Shown here: in pieces, positions 8,207 to 16,384 of the stretch | Layout of the letters: every line of letters starts with the position of its first letter | How positions within the stretch are numbered: the first letter of the stretch is position 1 | Source of the DNA: Pseudomonadota bacterium | GTDB taxonomy: Bacteria; Pseudomonadota; Gammaproteobacteria; JAKAQQ01 | Length of the DNA stretch: 64,000 nt | Direction of reading: 5' to 3' | NCBI GenBank assembly: GCA_021810635.1 | Contig: JAJZIH010000001.1 | Span: 62,001-126,000, forward strand | Program-made: the position numbers and the translations under genes | Notes under the pieces: model-generated | Database searches by the model: none | The model's input: the letters and a program-made list of their open reading frames with translations, nothing else | What the model was told of the DNA's origin: nothing

Positions 8207-9446
8207 GTCGCAGGATCTCGGCCGGCAGGACGCGGGTTGCCCGCCAGGCCGGGTAGAGCGTGGATAGGACGGTGAGACCGAATGCCACGAGGGTGATCTG
8301 GAGAATCTGGCCACTCTCGGGACGTGAGGGCAGCTGATTGATGAAATAGACCCGTGTCGGGAACAGGTTGACGTGAAAGACCGTCCGGATGAAATGCATG
8401 ACCGGATCCACATTGTGGGCCAAGAGAATGCCAAGCCCAAGGCCCACTCCGGTCCCGATGAGTCCGATCAAGACGCCCTGCAGGATGAACACCGACATGA
8501 TCGTTCCCTGCCGCGCCCCCAGGGTTCTCAGGATCGCGATTTCGGCCGCCTTGTCGTTCACCACCATCACGAGCGTGGAGATGATATTGAAAGCCGCCAC
8601 GGCCACGATCAGGAGAAGGATCATGAACATGACCCGCTTTTCGGTGGCGATAGCGTCGAACAGGCTCCGGTTCTCGGTGATCCAGTTGCTGACGTAATCG
8701 TTCCCCCCGAGGCGATTCACAAGCTGGCGGGCCACCCGTGGGGCATCGAGCGAGTGGCGCAGGCGGAACTGGACGGCGCTCACCCGCTGCCCCAGCCCGA
8801 ACAGACGCTGAGCCTGGCCTAGGCCCATGAAGGCCAGCCCATGGTCAAAGGCATAGTCTCCCGCATCGAAAATGCCCACCACTCGGAAGCGCCGGATCCG
8901 CGGAATCAGGCCGGCCGGTGTCACCAGCCCCTCGGGTACCATGAGAACGACATGGTTACCCACAGTGACGCCGAGATCATAGGCGAGATCACGTCCCAAA
9001 ATGATGTTCCAGCGGGGTCCATCCAGTGCAGCCAGATGACCGGCCACCAGTTTGGCGCCGAGGTTGAGCACGGCCGACTCGTGCCGGGGACGGATTCCTT
9101 CGATGCGTGCTCCGCTCAGGTTGCCATCGGCCGCCAGCATAGCCTCTCCCGAGGCGACGGGAGCCATCCCGACCACCCCGGGGATCGCGCGACCGACACG
9201 GGCCACGGACGACCAGTCCTTGAGACTACCGTTAAAGCCCGACACCGTCACCTCGGGCGTCATGCCGACGATGCGCTTGCGTAGTTCATGGTCAAAACCG
9301 TTCATGACCGAGAGAACCGTGATCAGGGCTGCCACGCCGATGGTGATGCCCAGAACCGAGATCAGTGAAATGACCGAAACAAAGCGGTTGCGGCGCTGGA
9401 CCTGAAGGTAACGCAGTGCCACAAACAGTGAAAACGGGCGATACAT
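8199..9446 (-). CDS. lolC: Lipoprotein-releasing ABC transporter permease LolC/E
   Basis: A 415-residue LolC/LolE family permease. It has an N-terminal membrane helix (SVISLISVLGITIGVAALITVLSVM), a large periplasmic domain with the typical GFNGSL and GDYAFDHGLAFM-type segments, and three C-terminal helices including FNIISTLVMVVNDKAAEIAILRTLGA, the MacB/FtsX coupling-helix region. Only one such permease gene is here, so the complex may be a LolF-type homodimer with LolD, or a second permease lies elsewhere. It is divergent from the small exported protein gene at 9548. Confidence 0.93.
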   Translation of the reverse strand: MYRPFSLFVALRYLQVQRRNRFVSVISLISVLGITIGVAALITVLSVMNGFDHELRKRIVGMTPEVTVSGFNGSLKDWSSVARVGRAIPGVVGMAPVASGEAMLAADGNLSGARIEGIRPRHESAVLNLGAKLVAGHLAALDGPRWNIILGRDLAYDLGVTVGNHVVLMVPEGLVTPAGLIPRIRRFRVVGIFDAGDYAFDHGLAFMGLGQAQRLFGLGQRVSAVQFRLRHSLDAPRVARQLVNRLGGNDYVSNWITENRSLFDAIATEKRVMFMILLLIVAVAAFNIISTLVMVVNDKAAEIAILRTLGARQGTIMSVFILQGVLIGLIGTGVGLGLGILLAHNVDPVMHFIRTVFHVNLFPTRVYFINQLPSRPESGQILQITLVAFGLTVLSTLYPAWRATRVLPAEILRHE

Positions 9447-9547
9447 GGGAGACGGTCCGTCCCTAGCGGCGGCTTGTCTTTCCCCGGAAAAGATTTATGA
9501 TGGAACAGTGACTTCCGCTCACAACGGTTCACGGGGAGGACGATGGC

Positions 9548-9856
9548 ATGCGTATCATAACGATTCTCACCGCCGGCGTCATGGCGGGACTCCTCATCGC
9601 TCTGGCCGCCCATCCGGCCCGGGCAGCGGGCCCGCGCCTGCCGGTCCGGTCGATGACCCTGGCCAACGTCAGGGGCATCTGGGGCTCCCCGCTCTCGGAA
9701 ACGGGACCGATCGGCGTCCGTCATTACCGGCAATGGATTTATCCGCGCTTCGTGGTGGTCTTCGAACGGCGCCGGGTCATCGCGAGTATTGAAACCCGTC
9801 CGCTCCGTCTGCCGCAGCCCTCCCCTCTCCCGCCGCCTCCCCGCCGCCTCCGCTAA
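9548..9856 (+). CDS. Small exported conserved hypothetical protein
   Basis: A 102-residue protein with a clear signal peptide (MRIITILTAGVMAGLLIALAAHPARA). The mature part begins with a BamE/SmpA-like pattern, MTLANVRGIWGSP, then GPIGVRHYRQWIYPRF and VVVFERRRVIAS, ending in a proline- and arginine-rich tail. Proteins of this form, in which a short helix with V...(F/W)G.P is followed by a two-strand W.Y..F.V.F unit, are common in gammaproteobacteria without known function. The start is fixed by a strong GGGGAGGA Shine-Dalgarno at 9533-9540. It lies 5 bp before aguA and is probably co-transcribed with it. Confidence 0.75.
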   Translation: MRIITILTAGVMAGLLIALAAHPARAAGPRLPVRSMTLANVRGIWGSPLSETGPIGVRHYRQWIYPRFVVVFERRRVIASIETRPLRLPQPSPLPPPPRRLR

Positions 9857-9861
9857 CCGGA

Positions 9862-11022
9862 GTGAAAGCCGAAAATCGCCGGGCGACCCCGACAGCCGCC
9901 CCACGCCGCTGGCCTGCCGAGTGGGAACCCCAGAGTGCGGTGCTCCTGTGCTGGCCTCGGACGACGAGCGGGTTTGGGACCAAAAGCCGCGCCGGGGCCG
10001 AGCATTGCCTGTTGGCCATGGCGGCCGCGATCAGCCGCCACGAACGAGTCCTGTTTCTGGTCCCACCCGACGGCTTCGATGTCGGCACGCAGGCCAGAGC
10101 GGTGACCCGTCTCGGGGGCGACGTTCGCTCCATCGACTGGATTCCACTCCCCACGAATGATCTCTGGATCCGAGACTACGGACCGCTTGTCATTCACGAG
10201 GGCCTGGATTGCCGCCTGATCGACTTTCGCTTCAACGGGTGGGGAGGCAAGTATCCCCATGCGGAGGACGACCAGGTCACGCGACGGCTCGGAGAGCGGG
10301 GCATCTGGGGCACGCATGCGGTCGATTCGTGCCCCGAAATTCTCGAGGGGGGGAGTATCGAGGGCGACGGCCAGGGCACCGTGCTTGCCACCCGGCGCTG
10401 TCTCGTCAATCCCAACCGCGGCGCGCGCGATGAAACCCAGGTCGAGGCCCTGCTCGGCCACCGGCTCGGCATCCACCGTGTGCTCTGGATCGATTCCGGG
10501 GCCATCCCCGGTGATGACACGGATGGCCACGTCGACACGCTGGTCCGCCTGGCCTCGCCCCGGGTTCTGATCCACCAGGGTGGAGAGGGTCATCCGGACC
10601 CCATCGTCCGGCGTGATCTTGCAGCCCTGTCCCGGGAACTGTCCGGCTGGATCCGGCCCGACGGGCAACCTTACGACCGGATCGAGTTGCCATCGCCGGG
10701 ACAAGTCACCGACCCCTGCGGTCGCCCCCTGCCCGCCACCTATGCCAACTTCCTGATTCTCAACGAAGCCCTCCTGATCCCCCAGTACGGGGTCGCCACC
10801 GATCTGCGGGCCGCTGACCTTTTGTGCCGGGCCTTTCCGGGCCGCCAGCCCTACCTGATCGATGCCCGTCCCCTCATCACCCAGTACGGAAGTCTCCATT
10901 GCGCGAGCCTGCAGCTGCCAGCCGGAGTCATTCCGGCGCATTCAGCCCACCAGGTCACCAGGATGAAGAACGATCCGTCCCTTCTCCATCCAGCCGGGTC
11001 GGCTGTCCGCCAGGAATCATGA
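9862..11022 (+). CDS. aguA: Agmatine deiminase
   Basis: AguA (386 residues) hydrolyses agmatine to N-carbamoylputrescine and ammonia. Family motifs of the guanidine-modifying (PAD-like) fold are WPAEWEPQSAVLLCWP near the N-terminus, NDLWIRDYGPL, EGGSIEGDG, GDDTDGHVDTL with the catalytic His, and a C-terminal SLHCASLQLP where the cysteine is the nucleophile (usually GGNIHC). The GTG at 9862 is 5 bp after the preceding stop; its ribosome-binding site is weak, so a later start is possible. It overlaps aguB by ATGA, encoding both steps from agmatine to putrescine. Confidence 0.95.
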   Translation: MKAENRRATPTAAPRRWPAEWEPQSAVLLCWPRTTSGFGTKSRAGAEHCLLAMAAAISRHERVLFLVPPDGFDVGTQARAVTRLGGDVRSIDWIPLPTNDLWIRDYGPLVIHEGLDCRLIDFRFNGWGGKYPHAEDDQVTRRLGERGIWGTHAVDSCPEILEGGSIEGDGQGTVLATRRCLVNPNRGARDETQVEALLGHRLGIHRVLWIDSGAIPGDDTDGHVDTLVRLASPRVLIHQGGEGHPDPIVRRDLAALSRELSGWIRPDGQPYDRIELPSPGQVTDPCGRPLPATYANFLILNEALLIPQYGVATDLRAADLLCRAFPGRQPYLIDARPLITQYGSLHCASLQLPAGVIPAHSAHQVTRMKNDPSLLHPAGSAVRQES

Positions 11023-11933
11023 AGCGCCGGTTCGCCCTCATCGACATGGCCTACGATCCGGACCCGCCCCGGCACCGTCGGCAGATTGAGGCGGCCCTCG
11101 GCAGGGCCCGTTCACTGGATGCCGGCCTGGCCCTCCTGCCCGAACTCGTTTTTCATCCTTATTTCTGCCAGACCGAATCCCCGGCCCCTTTTGCCGAGGC
11201 CCAGGTGCTGGACGGGGAACGGACGGATTGTCTCCGGCAATGGGCGCGGAAATACGGCATTGTCATCGTGACCTCTCTCTTTGAACGGCGTCTACCGGGG
11301 ATCTTTCACAACACGGCCATCGTCGTGGAACAGGACGGGTCCGTGGCCGGGATCTACCGGAAAATGCATATCCCCGACGATCCCGGTTACTTCGAGAAGT
11401 ATTACTTCACTCCGGGAGACACCGGCTTTTGCCCGATCGACTGCTCCGCCGGGCGTCTCGGCGTGCTCGTCTGCTGGGACCAGTGGTTCCCCGAGGCGGC
11501 CCGGCTCATGAGCCTGGCTGGTGCGGATTGCCTTCTTTACCCCACGGCCATCGGCTGGAACCCCGAGGATCCATCCGCCGTCCGCAGCCGCGAACTCGAT
11601 GCCTGGATCACCATCCAGCGGGCACACGCCATCGCCAACGGTTGCCCGGTCCTCGTGGCCAACCGGGTAGGCCATGAAGCCGATCCGTCCGGCCATTCCG
11701 CCGGGATCCGGTTCTGGGGACACGGATTCGCGGCCGGCCCGCAGGGAGAGTACCTGCTGCCCCCAGACTCCGAACAGTCCTCCGTCCGGGTCGTTGAACT
11801 GGAGGAGGATCGCACGGCCGCGGTGCGCACCCACTGGCCCTTCCTAAGGGACCGGCGGACCGACGCCTATGGTGGGATCATCGAACGGACCACCCGGGGA
11901 ATCCCGCCGGACCTGAAGAAGCCGAAAGACTGA
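11019..11933 (+). CDS. aguB: N-carbamoylputrescine amidase
   Basis: AguB (304 residues), a carbon-nitrogen hydrolase (nitrilase fold) that converts N-carbamoylputrescine to putrescine, CO2 and ammonia. The catalytic triad is visible: Glu in LLPELVFHPYFCQ, Lys in GIYRKMHIPDDPGYFEKYYF, and Cys in VLVCWDQWFPEAARL. Phenylalanine- and tyrosine-rich KMHIPDDPGYFEK is characteristic of this subfamily. The ATG at 11019 overlaps the aguA stop and gives a standard N-terminus. It converges with gpmA across a 21-bp gap. Confidence 0.96.
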   Translation: MKRRFALIDMAYDPDPPRHRRQIEAALGRARSLDAGLALLPELVFHPYFCQTESPAPFAEAQVLDGERTDCLRQWARKYGIVIVTSLFERRLPGIFHNTAIVVEQDGSVAGIYRKMHIPDDPGYFEKYYFTPGDTGFCPIDCSAGRLGVLVCWDQWFPEAARLMSLAGADCLLYPTAIGWNPEDPSAVRSRELDAWITIQRAHAIANGCPVLVANRVGHEADPSGHSAGIRFWGHGFAAGPQGEYLLPPDSEQSSVRVVELEEDRTAAVRTHWPFLRDRRTDAYGGIIERTTRGIPPDLKKPKD

Positions 11934-11936
11934 AAG

Positions 11937-11953
11937 ACCGCCGGTGCGGCGGT
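11937..11953. terminator. Short GC hairpin between convergent aguB and gpmA
   Basis: ACCGCC, loop GGTGC, GGCGGT: a six-pair perfect stem filling the gap between two converging stop codons. There is no T-run on either side, so it is at best a pause or a stabilising 3' end rather than a standard intrinsic terminator. Confidence 0.35.
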
Positions 11954-11954
11954 G

Positions 11955-12692
11955 TCAGGTTCCCTGCGCGACTCGCTCGATGGCATCCCGGGTAGTCCGT
12001 GCATCCCCGAGAAACCGGTGCTCGAGCGCCCGGCCGGCGTCGTCGATCCGGTACCAGAGGGGAATGCCGGTTGGCACGTTGAGATGACTGATCGCCTCCT
12101 CGCTCACGTCATCCAGGACCTTGATCAGTGCCCGCAGGCTATTGCCGTGGGCGACGACCAGCACGCAGGCACCCGTCTTGAGGACCGGCTGGATCCGCGA
12201 GGTCCAGCAGGGCAGGACCCGTTCCTGAGCCTGTTTCAGGGACTCGCCGACCGGCAGGGTGCGGGGATCCCAATCCAGGTAGCGGGCATCGAAACGGGGG
12301 TGTCGGGGATCCTCGAAATCGAGAGAGGGAGGGGCGACCGTATAGCTGCGGCGCCAAGCGGCCACCTGGGCATCCCCAGCCACCTTGGCCATCTCTTGCT
12401 TGCTTTTCCCCTCGAGAGCACCGTAGTGCCGTTCGTTCAGCCGCCAGGTCTTTTCGACCGGGATCCAGAGACGCCTGAGATCGTCCAGAACAATACCGAG
12501 GGTCCGGATGGCCCGCGTCAAAAGGGACACCCACGCCCGCTCCGGAGCCAGTCCGGCCTCGGCCACGAGGGTCGCCGCACGATGCGCTTCCCCGATCCCG
12601 CACTCGCTCAGATCGGCGTCCTGCCAGCCGGTAAACCGGCCCTCGGCGTTCCACAGGCTTTCTCCATGGCGCAACAAAATGAGATCGGACAT
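11955..12692 (-). CDS. gpmA: 2,3-bisphosphoglycerate-dependent phosphoglycerate mutase
   Basis: GpmA (245 residues) interconverts 3- and 2-phosphoglycerate in glycolysis. The phosphohistidine motif LLRHGESLWN lies at residues 5-14, FTGWQDADLSE follows, and WRRSYTVAPPSL, ERVLPCW and VVAHGNSLRALIK (second His) complete the active site. I chose ATG 12692 (MSDLILLRHGE) as the family usually starts a few residues before the RHGE motif; an in-frame GTG at 12704 is the alternative. Upstream is 393 bp of non-coding DNA shared with the divergent propeller gene. Confidence 0.95.
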   Translation of the reverse strand: MSDLILLRHGESLWNAEGRFTGWQDADLSECGIGEAHRAATLVAEAGLAPERAWVSLLTRAIRTLGIVLDDLRRLWIPVEKTWRLNERHYGALEGKSKQEMAKVAGDAQVAAWRRSYTVAPPSLDFEDPRHPRFDARYLDWDPRTLPVGESLKQAQERVLPCWTSRIQPVLKTGACVLVVAHGNSLRALIKVLDDVSEEAISHLNVPTGIPLWYRIDDAGRALEHRFLGDARTTRDAIERVAQGT

Positions 12693-13085
12693 GGGATGGG
12701 ACACTCCATTCCAGCCTGCATAGTTTAGCCAAAGTCAGCCCGGACCGGAGCGGTAAACCTGAATCCCGCAGTGGAATGAGGTGGAATGAGAAGAAGATAT
12801 CGTGAAGGGCCCAATCTGTCAGGGGTCCCGGTCGAGTTGGCAAGGCGAACGCGATTCGATGCCCATGGTCGGCCACCTGGCTGAGGCCGGTCGGTTGCCC
12901 GCTGCCGGCGGGACTCGCCTGGTCCTGGAGCCGAGCCATTTCGCGAAACTTGGAGTGGAGAGGCGCCTTGCCGTTTCCGGTTCAATGGTTATACAATCGG
13001 CAAGCCGGAATATGGGATCGGAAGGAAGGCCCCGGACCGTGTCCCACGGGACAACCACAAAACCACCATTCCCCGAGACTTCCAA
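12693..13085. other. Intergenic region between gpmA and the first propeller gene
   Basis: About 390 bp between divergent genes. No convincing ORF or RNA gene. The right side carries a plausible promoter for the propeller gene (separate entry); the left side must hold the gpmA promoter, which I could not pin down. Confidence 0.5.
12968..12997 (+). promoter_or_regulatory. Putative sigma70 promoter of the propeller genes
   Basis: TTGCCG at 12968-12973 and TATACA at 12990-12995 (16-bp spacing) or TACAAT at 12992-12997 (18-bp spacing). It lies about 90 bp before the ATG at 13086. Assigned by consensus match only. Confidence 0.45.
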
Positions 13086-16000
13086 ATGAAAATCAGCGAC
13101 TTCCAACCCGCCCACCGGACCTTGCCGGCCTTTCTTCTCACCCTGCTCCTGACGATGGCCCCGGCATGGGCGCTTCCGAACCCCTGGTCTGGACTGCGGC
13201 TGCGCAACATCGGTCCGGCCATCGCCGGCGGACGGGTCAGCACCGTGGTCGGGATTCCCCATGACCCCCTCGTCTACTATGTCGGCGCGGCCGGCGGCGG
13301 CGTCTGGAAGACCACGGACGGAGGCAATACCTGGAAGGAGATCTTGAACCATGCCGACACCTCCTCGATCGGGGATATTGCCCTGGCCCCAAGCAACCCC
13401 AATCTTGTCTGGGTCGGCACCGGCGAGGCCAACCCCCGCAACGATATGATCACCGGAGGCGGCGTGTACTTTTCCTCCGATGCCGGTGCAAGCTGGCGTT
13501 TCATGGGGTTCCGCCATGCCGGACAGATCCCCCGCATCGTCGTGGATCCCGCGAATTCGAAGGTCGTGTTCGTCTGCGCGCTCGGCAATGTCTGGAAGCC
13601 CGGCGGACCGCGTGGCCTCTACCGGAGCACAAACGGCGGACGCAGCTGGCAGCAGGTTCTCAGCGTCAATGCCCAGACCGGCTGTGACGACGTCGCATTC
13701 GAGCCCGGCAATCCGGAGGTGCTTCTGGCCTCGACCTGGCAGGTGCGTCGCTTCCCCTGGAAGCTCGATGACGGCGGCCCCGGCAGCGGGCTCTGGCGCT
13801 CCGAGGACGGAGGCCGCACCTGGCACCCACTCCACGACGGCCTGCCTCCCAAACCCTACGGGCGGATTGCCTTCGCTTTCGCGCCCTCCCGTCCGCAACG
13901 CGTCTACGCGCTGATCGAGGCCAAAAAAGGCCTGCTGTGGCGTTCGGATGATCTCGGCACCCGGTGGCACTTCGTGAGCGATAACTACAACATCGATGTC
14001 CGGCCTTTCTACTTTACCCAGCTTGCCGTCTCGCCGACCGATGCCGACCGGATCTTTTTCCTTTCCATGAAAATGATGGAGTCGACAAACGGCGGAAAGA
14101 CCGCCTTTTACGCGGATCCGATGATCCATGTTGACCACCACGCCATTTGGATCGACCCGGCCAACGCCAACCGAATCATCCAAGGCAACGACGGCGGCGT
14201 CGCCCTGAGCCTGAATGGCGGCCGGAACTGGCGATATCTCAACAACCTGCCCATTGAGGAGTTCTATTCAGTCGCCGTGTCGCCCGGGTACCCGTTCTGG
14301 ATCTGCGGCGGCATCCAGGACAACAACGCCTGGTGCGGGCCTTCAAGCGAGTACAATCGCGGGTCCGTCACCGGTAGCGACTGGTTCATCGTCGCGGGTG
14401 GGGATGGCCAGTACGCCGTGCCGGCCTGGAGTGATTCCCGCCGGATTTACGCCGACTCCCAGAATGGTTTCATTGCCCGCTACAACCGAGTGAGCGGGCA
14501 GAGTCATTTCATCATCCCCACCTACAGCGGTTTCGCGGGCAACCGGCCGCTCGCCCAGGAGAAGTACCGTTTCAACTGGACGGCACCGATCGCGGTCTCC
14601 TACCGGGATCCCAACGAGGTCTACCTGGGAGCCAACGTGCTCTTCCGCAGCCGGGACGGCGGACTCCACTGGAAGGTGATCAGCCCGGACCTCACCCGCA
14701 ACGACAAGGCCAAGGAAGGACTCACCGGCGGGCCCGTCAACTATGACCTTTCCGGGGCTGAAAACTACGACACGATCCAATCGATCAGCATCGCCCGCAC
14801 CAACCCCCAGGTCCTCTGGGTCGGCACCGACGACGGCCTCGTCTGGGTCACCCGCAACGGCGGCCGGAACTGGCAGAAGGTGACCCCTCCGGATGCCCCC
14901 GCCTGGGCCCGCGTCTATCAGATCGGTGTCTCCCCCTTCAACGCCGGCTCCGCCTACCTCAGTTTTGACGCCCACGAGCTCGGCAACAACCGGCCCTACG
15001 TCTACCACACCGACAACTACGGACACAGCTGGCACCCCATCGACCGTGGCCTGCCGGACGACAGCTCTGTCCTCGTCGTCCGCGAAGATCCGAATGACCG
15101 GGGGTTCCTTGTCGCCGGCACCATGACCGGAGTCTACTATTCCCACGACCGGGGAGGCCGCTGGCACCGCCTCACCGCCAACTTGCCCACCATGCCAGTC
15201 TGGGACCTCAAGTTCGTCCACCACCCCGACAGCTTGGTGCTCGCCAGTCACGGCCGCGGACTCTGGGTCCTGGACAACCTGAAGCCCCTCGAGGGCCTGA
15301 CCCGCGCCATCGCCCAAAAACCATTCGCTCTCTTCCCGACCCAGCCGGGCATGACCCTCCGGGCCCATTATTCGGGACATCCGCCGGCGCCCTATTACTC
15401 GGCACCCAATGCACCCCAAGGAGTCGTGATCAGTTACTTCGTGGGCAAAGTGAAACACCCGGCCCGACGGGTCAGGATCACGGTCGAGAGCCCGACGGGC
15501 CAGCGCCTGATCGTGCTCCATGGTCCAGCGAGCTTCGGGGTCCATGAGCTGGTTTGGAACATGCGCTACCGCGGACCCCGTCCGCTCAAGATCGGGCCGC
15601 CAGCCCCTGCCGGCTTCATGAATCGCTCGTTTGGCCCGCTCGCGGTTCCCGGAACCTATCGGGTCATCGCCCAGGCCGGTGCCACGCATGCGGAAGTGCC
15701 GGCCCAGATCCTCCAGAACCCCCACCATCCGATTGCTCTCGCCATCTGGCGGGAAGACCTGGCACTCGGGCTCACCGCCCGCAACGAGCTCTCCGCGTTC
15801 AACCATATGCTGAACCGGCTGCAAGTCGTCAAGGTCGCGCTTTCCCGGATTTCCGGGAACCCGGGGACCAAGAGCCTTCCGGCTTCCTTCGTCACCCAGG
15901 GCCGCCAACTCCGGGCCCGGATTTCACGTTTCGAAAACCGGCTCTACAATCCCCGGATCCAGCGCAACGCCGCGGAGGATTCCCTGCATTTCCTGGCCCG

Positions 16001-16244
16001 CTTCCACCGGGAAATCAACCTGTCCTACAGTGTGGCCTCCTTTTTCCTCCAGGGACGCGCACCCAACCACCGGATGCTTGCGCTGCTCGGGAAAAAACGG
16101 AGCGAGCTCAAGCAGATCCTCGAGCGCTACGATACCGGGATCCTGCCAGCCATTGCCGCCTACAATGCCCGTGCCTGGAAGCTCGGGCAACCCACCCTCC
16201 TCAAGGGGAGGGCCATCCGCCTCCGCAAGCCCGTCACGCTGTAA
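13086..16244 (+). CDS. Giant secreted BNR/sortilin-type beta-propeller protein (copy 1)
   Basis: A 1052-residue exported protein. Residues 1-29 form a signal peptide (ALLLTLLLTMAPAWA-like hydrophobic core and AWA cleavage site). From about residue 35 to 740 it consists of repeated Asp-box/BNR units of the form S/T-x-D/N-G-G-x-x-W: TTDGGNTWK, SSDAGASWRF, STNGGRSWQQ, SEDGGRTWHP, SRDGGLHWKV, TRNGGRNWQK and SHDRGGRWHR. This is the fold of sialidase/VPS10-sortilin and xyloglucanase-like propellers, often annotated only as glycosyl hydrolase. The last 300 residues are beta-sandwich then helical and have no family I recognise. No catalytic residues could be assigned. A near-identical block (14565-15337) is shared with the next gene. 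Confidence 0.85.
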   Translation: MKISDFQPAHRTLPAFLLTLLLTMAPAWALPNPWSGLRLRNIGPAIAGGRVSTVVGIPHDPLVYYVGAAGGGVWKTTDGGNTWKEILNHADTSSIGDIALAPSNPNLVWVGTGEANPRNDMITGGGVYFSSDAGASWRFMGFRHAGQIPRIVVDPANSKVVFVCALGNVWKPGGPRGLYRSTNGGRSWQQVLSVNAQTGCDDVAFEPGNPEVLLASTWQVRRFPWKLDDGGPGSGLWRSEDGGRTWHPLHDGLPPKPYGRIAFAFAPSRPQRVYALIEAKKGLLWRSDDLGTRWHFVSDNYNIDVRPFYFTQLAVSPTDADRIFFLSMKMMESTNGGKTAFYADPMIHVDHHAIWIDPANANRIIQGNDGGVALSLNGGRNWRYLNNLPIEEFYSVAVSPGYPFWICGGIQDNNAWCGPSSEYNRGSVTGSDWFIVAGGDGQYAVPAWSDSRRIYADSQNGFIARYNRVSGQSHFIIPTYSGFAGNRPLAQEKYRFNWTAPIAVSYRDPNEVYLGANVLFRSRDGGLHWKVISPDLTRNDKAKEGLTGGPVNYDLSGAENYDTIQSISIARTNPQVLWVGTDDGLVWVTRNGGRNWQKVTPPDAPAWARVYQIGVSPFNAGSAYLSFDAHELGNNRPYVYHTDNYGHSWHPIDRGLPDDSSVLVVREDPNDRGFLVAGTMTGVYYSHDRGGRWHRLTANLPTMPVWDLKFVHHPDSLVLASHGRGLWVLDNLKPLEGLTRAIAQKPFALFPTQPGMTLRAHYSGHPPAPYYSAPNAPQGVVISYFVGKVKHPARRVRITVESPTGQRLIVLHGPASFGVHELVWNMRYRGPRPLKIGPPAPAGFMNRSFGPLAVPGTYRVIAQAGATHAEVPAQILQNPHHPIALAIWREDLALGLTARNELSAFNHMLNRLQVVKVALSRISGNPGTKSLPASFVTQGRQLRARISRFENRLYNPRIQRNAAEDSLHFLARFHREINLSYSVASFFLQGRAPNHRMLALLGKKRSELKQILERYDTGILPAIAAYNARAWKLGQPTLLKGRAIRLRKPVTL
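14565..15337 (+). repeat. 773-bp near-identical block shared by the two propeller genes (copy A)
   Basis: Aligns without gaps to 17882-18654 (constant offset 3317). By eye I count about 10 differences in 773 bp, whereas the flanking parts of the two genes diverge strongly. It encodes residues about 494-751 of copy 1. The pattern suggests recent gene conversion rather than uniform constraint, because synonymous positions are identical too. Confidence 0.85.
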
Positions 16245-16384
16245 GTTGGGCTTCCGGCCGGACACGAGAGGAGGGGGGCAACCCCCTCCGTGGGGCTGCT
16301 TCCGGTGGAACTTTAGGGGTCGAACCCGGTTCCAAGGAGTGTCGAAGTGTCTTCGAGTAACCTGAAAAACAAGGGGGTATTCCC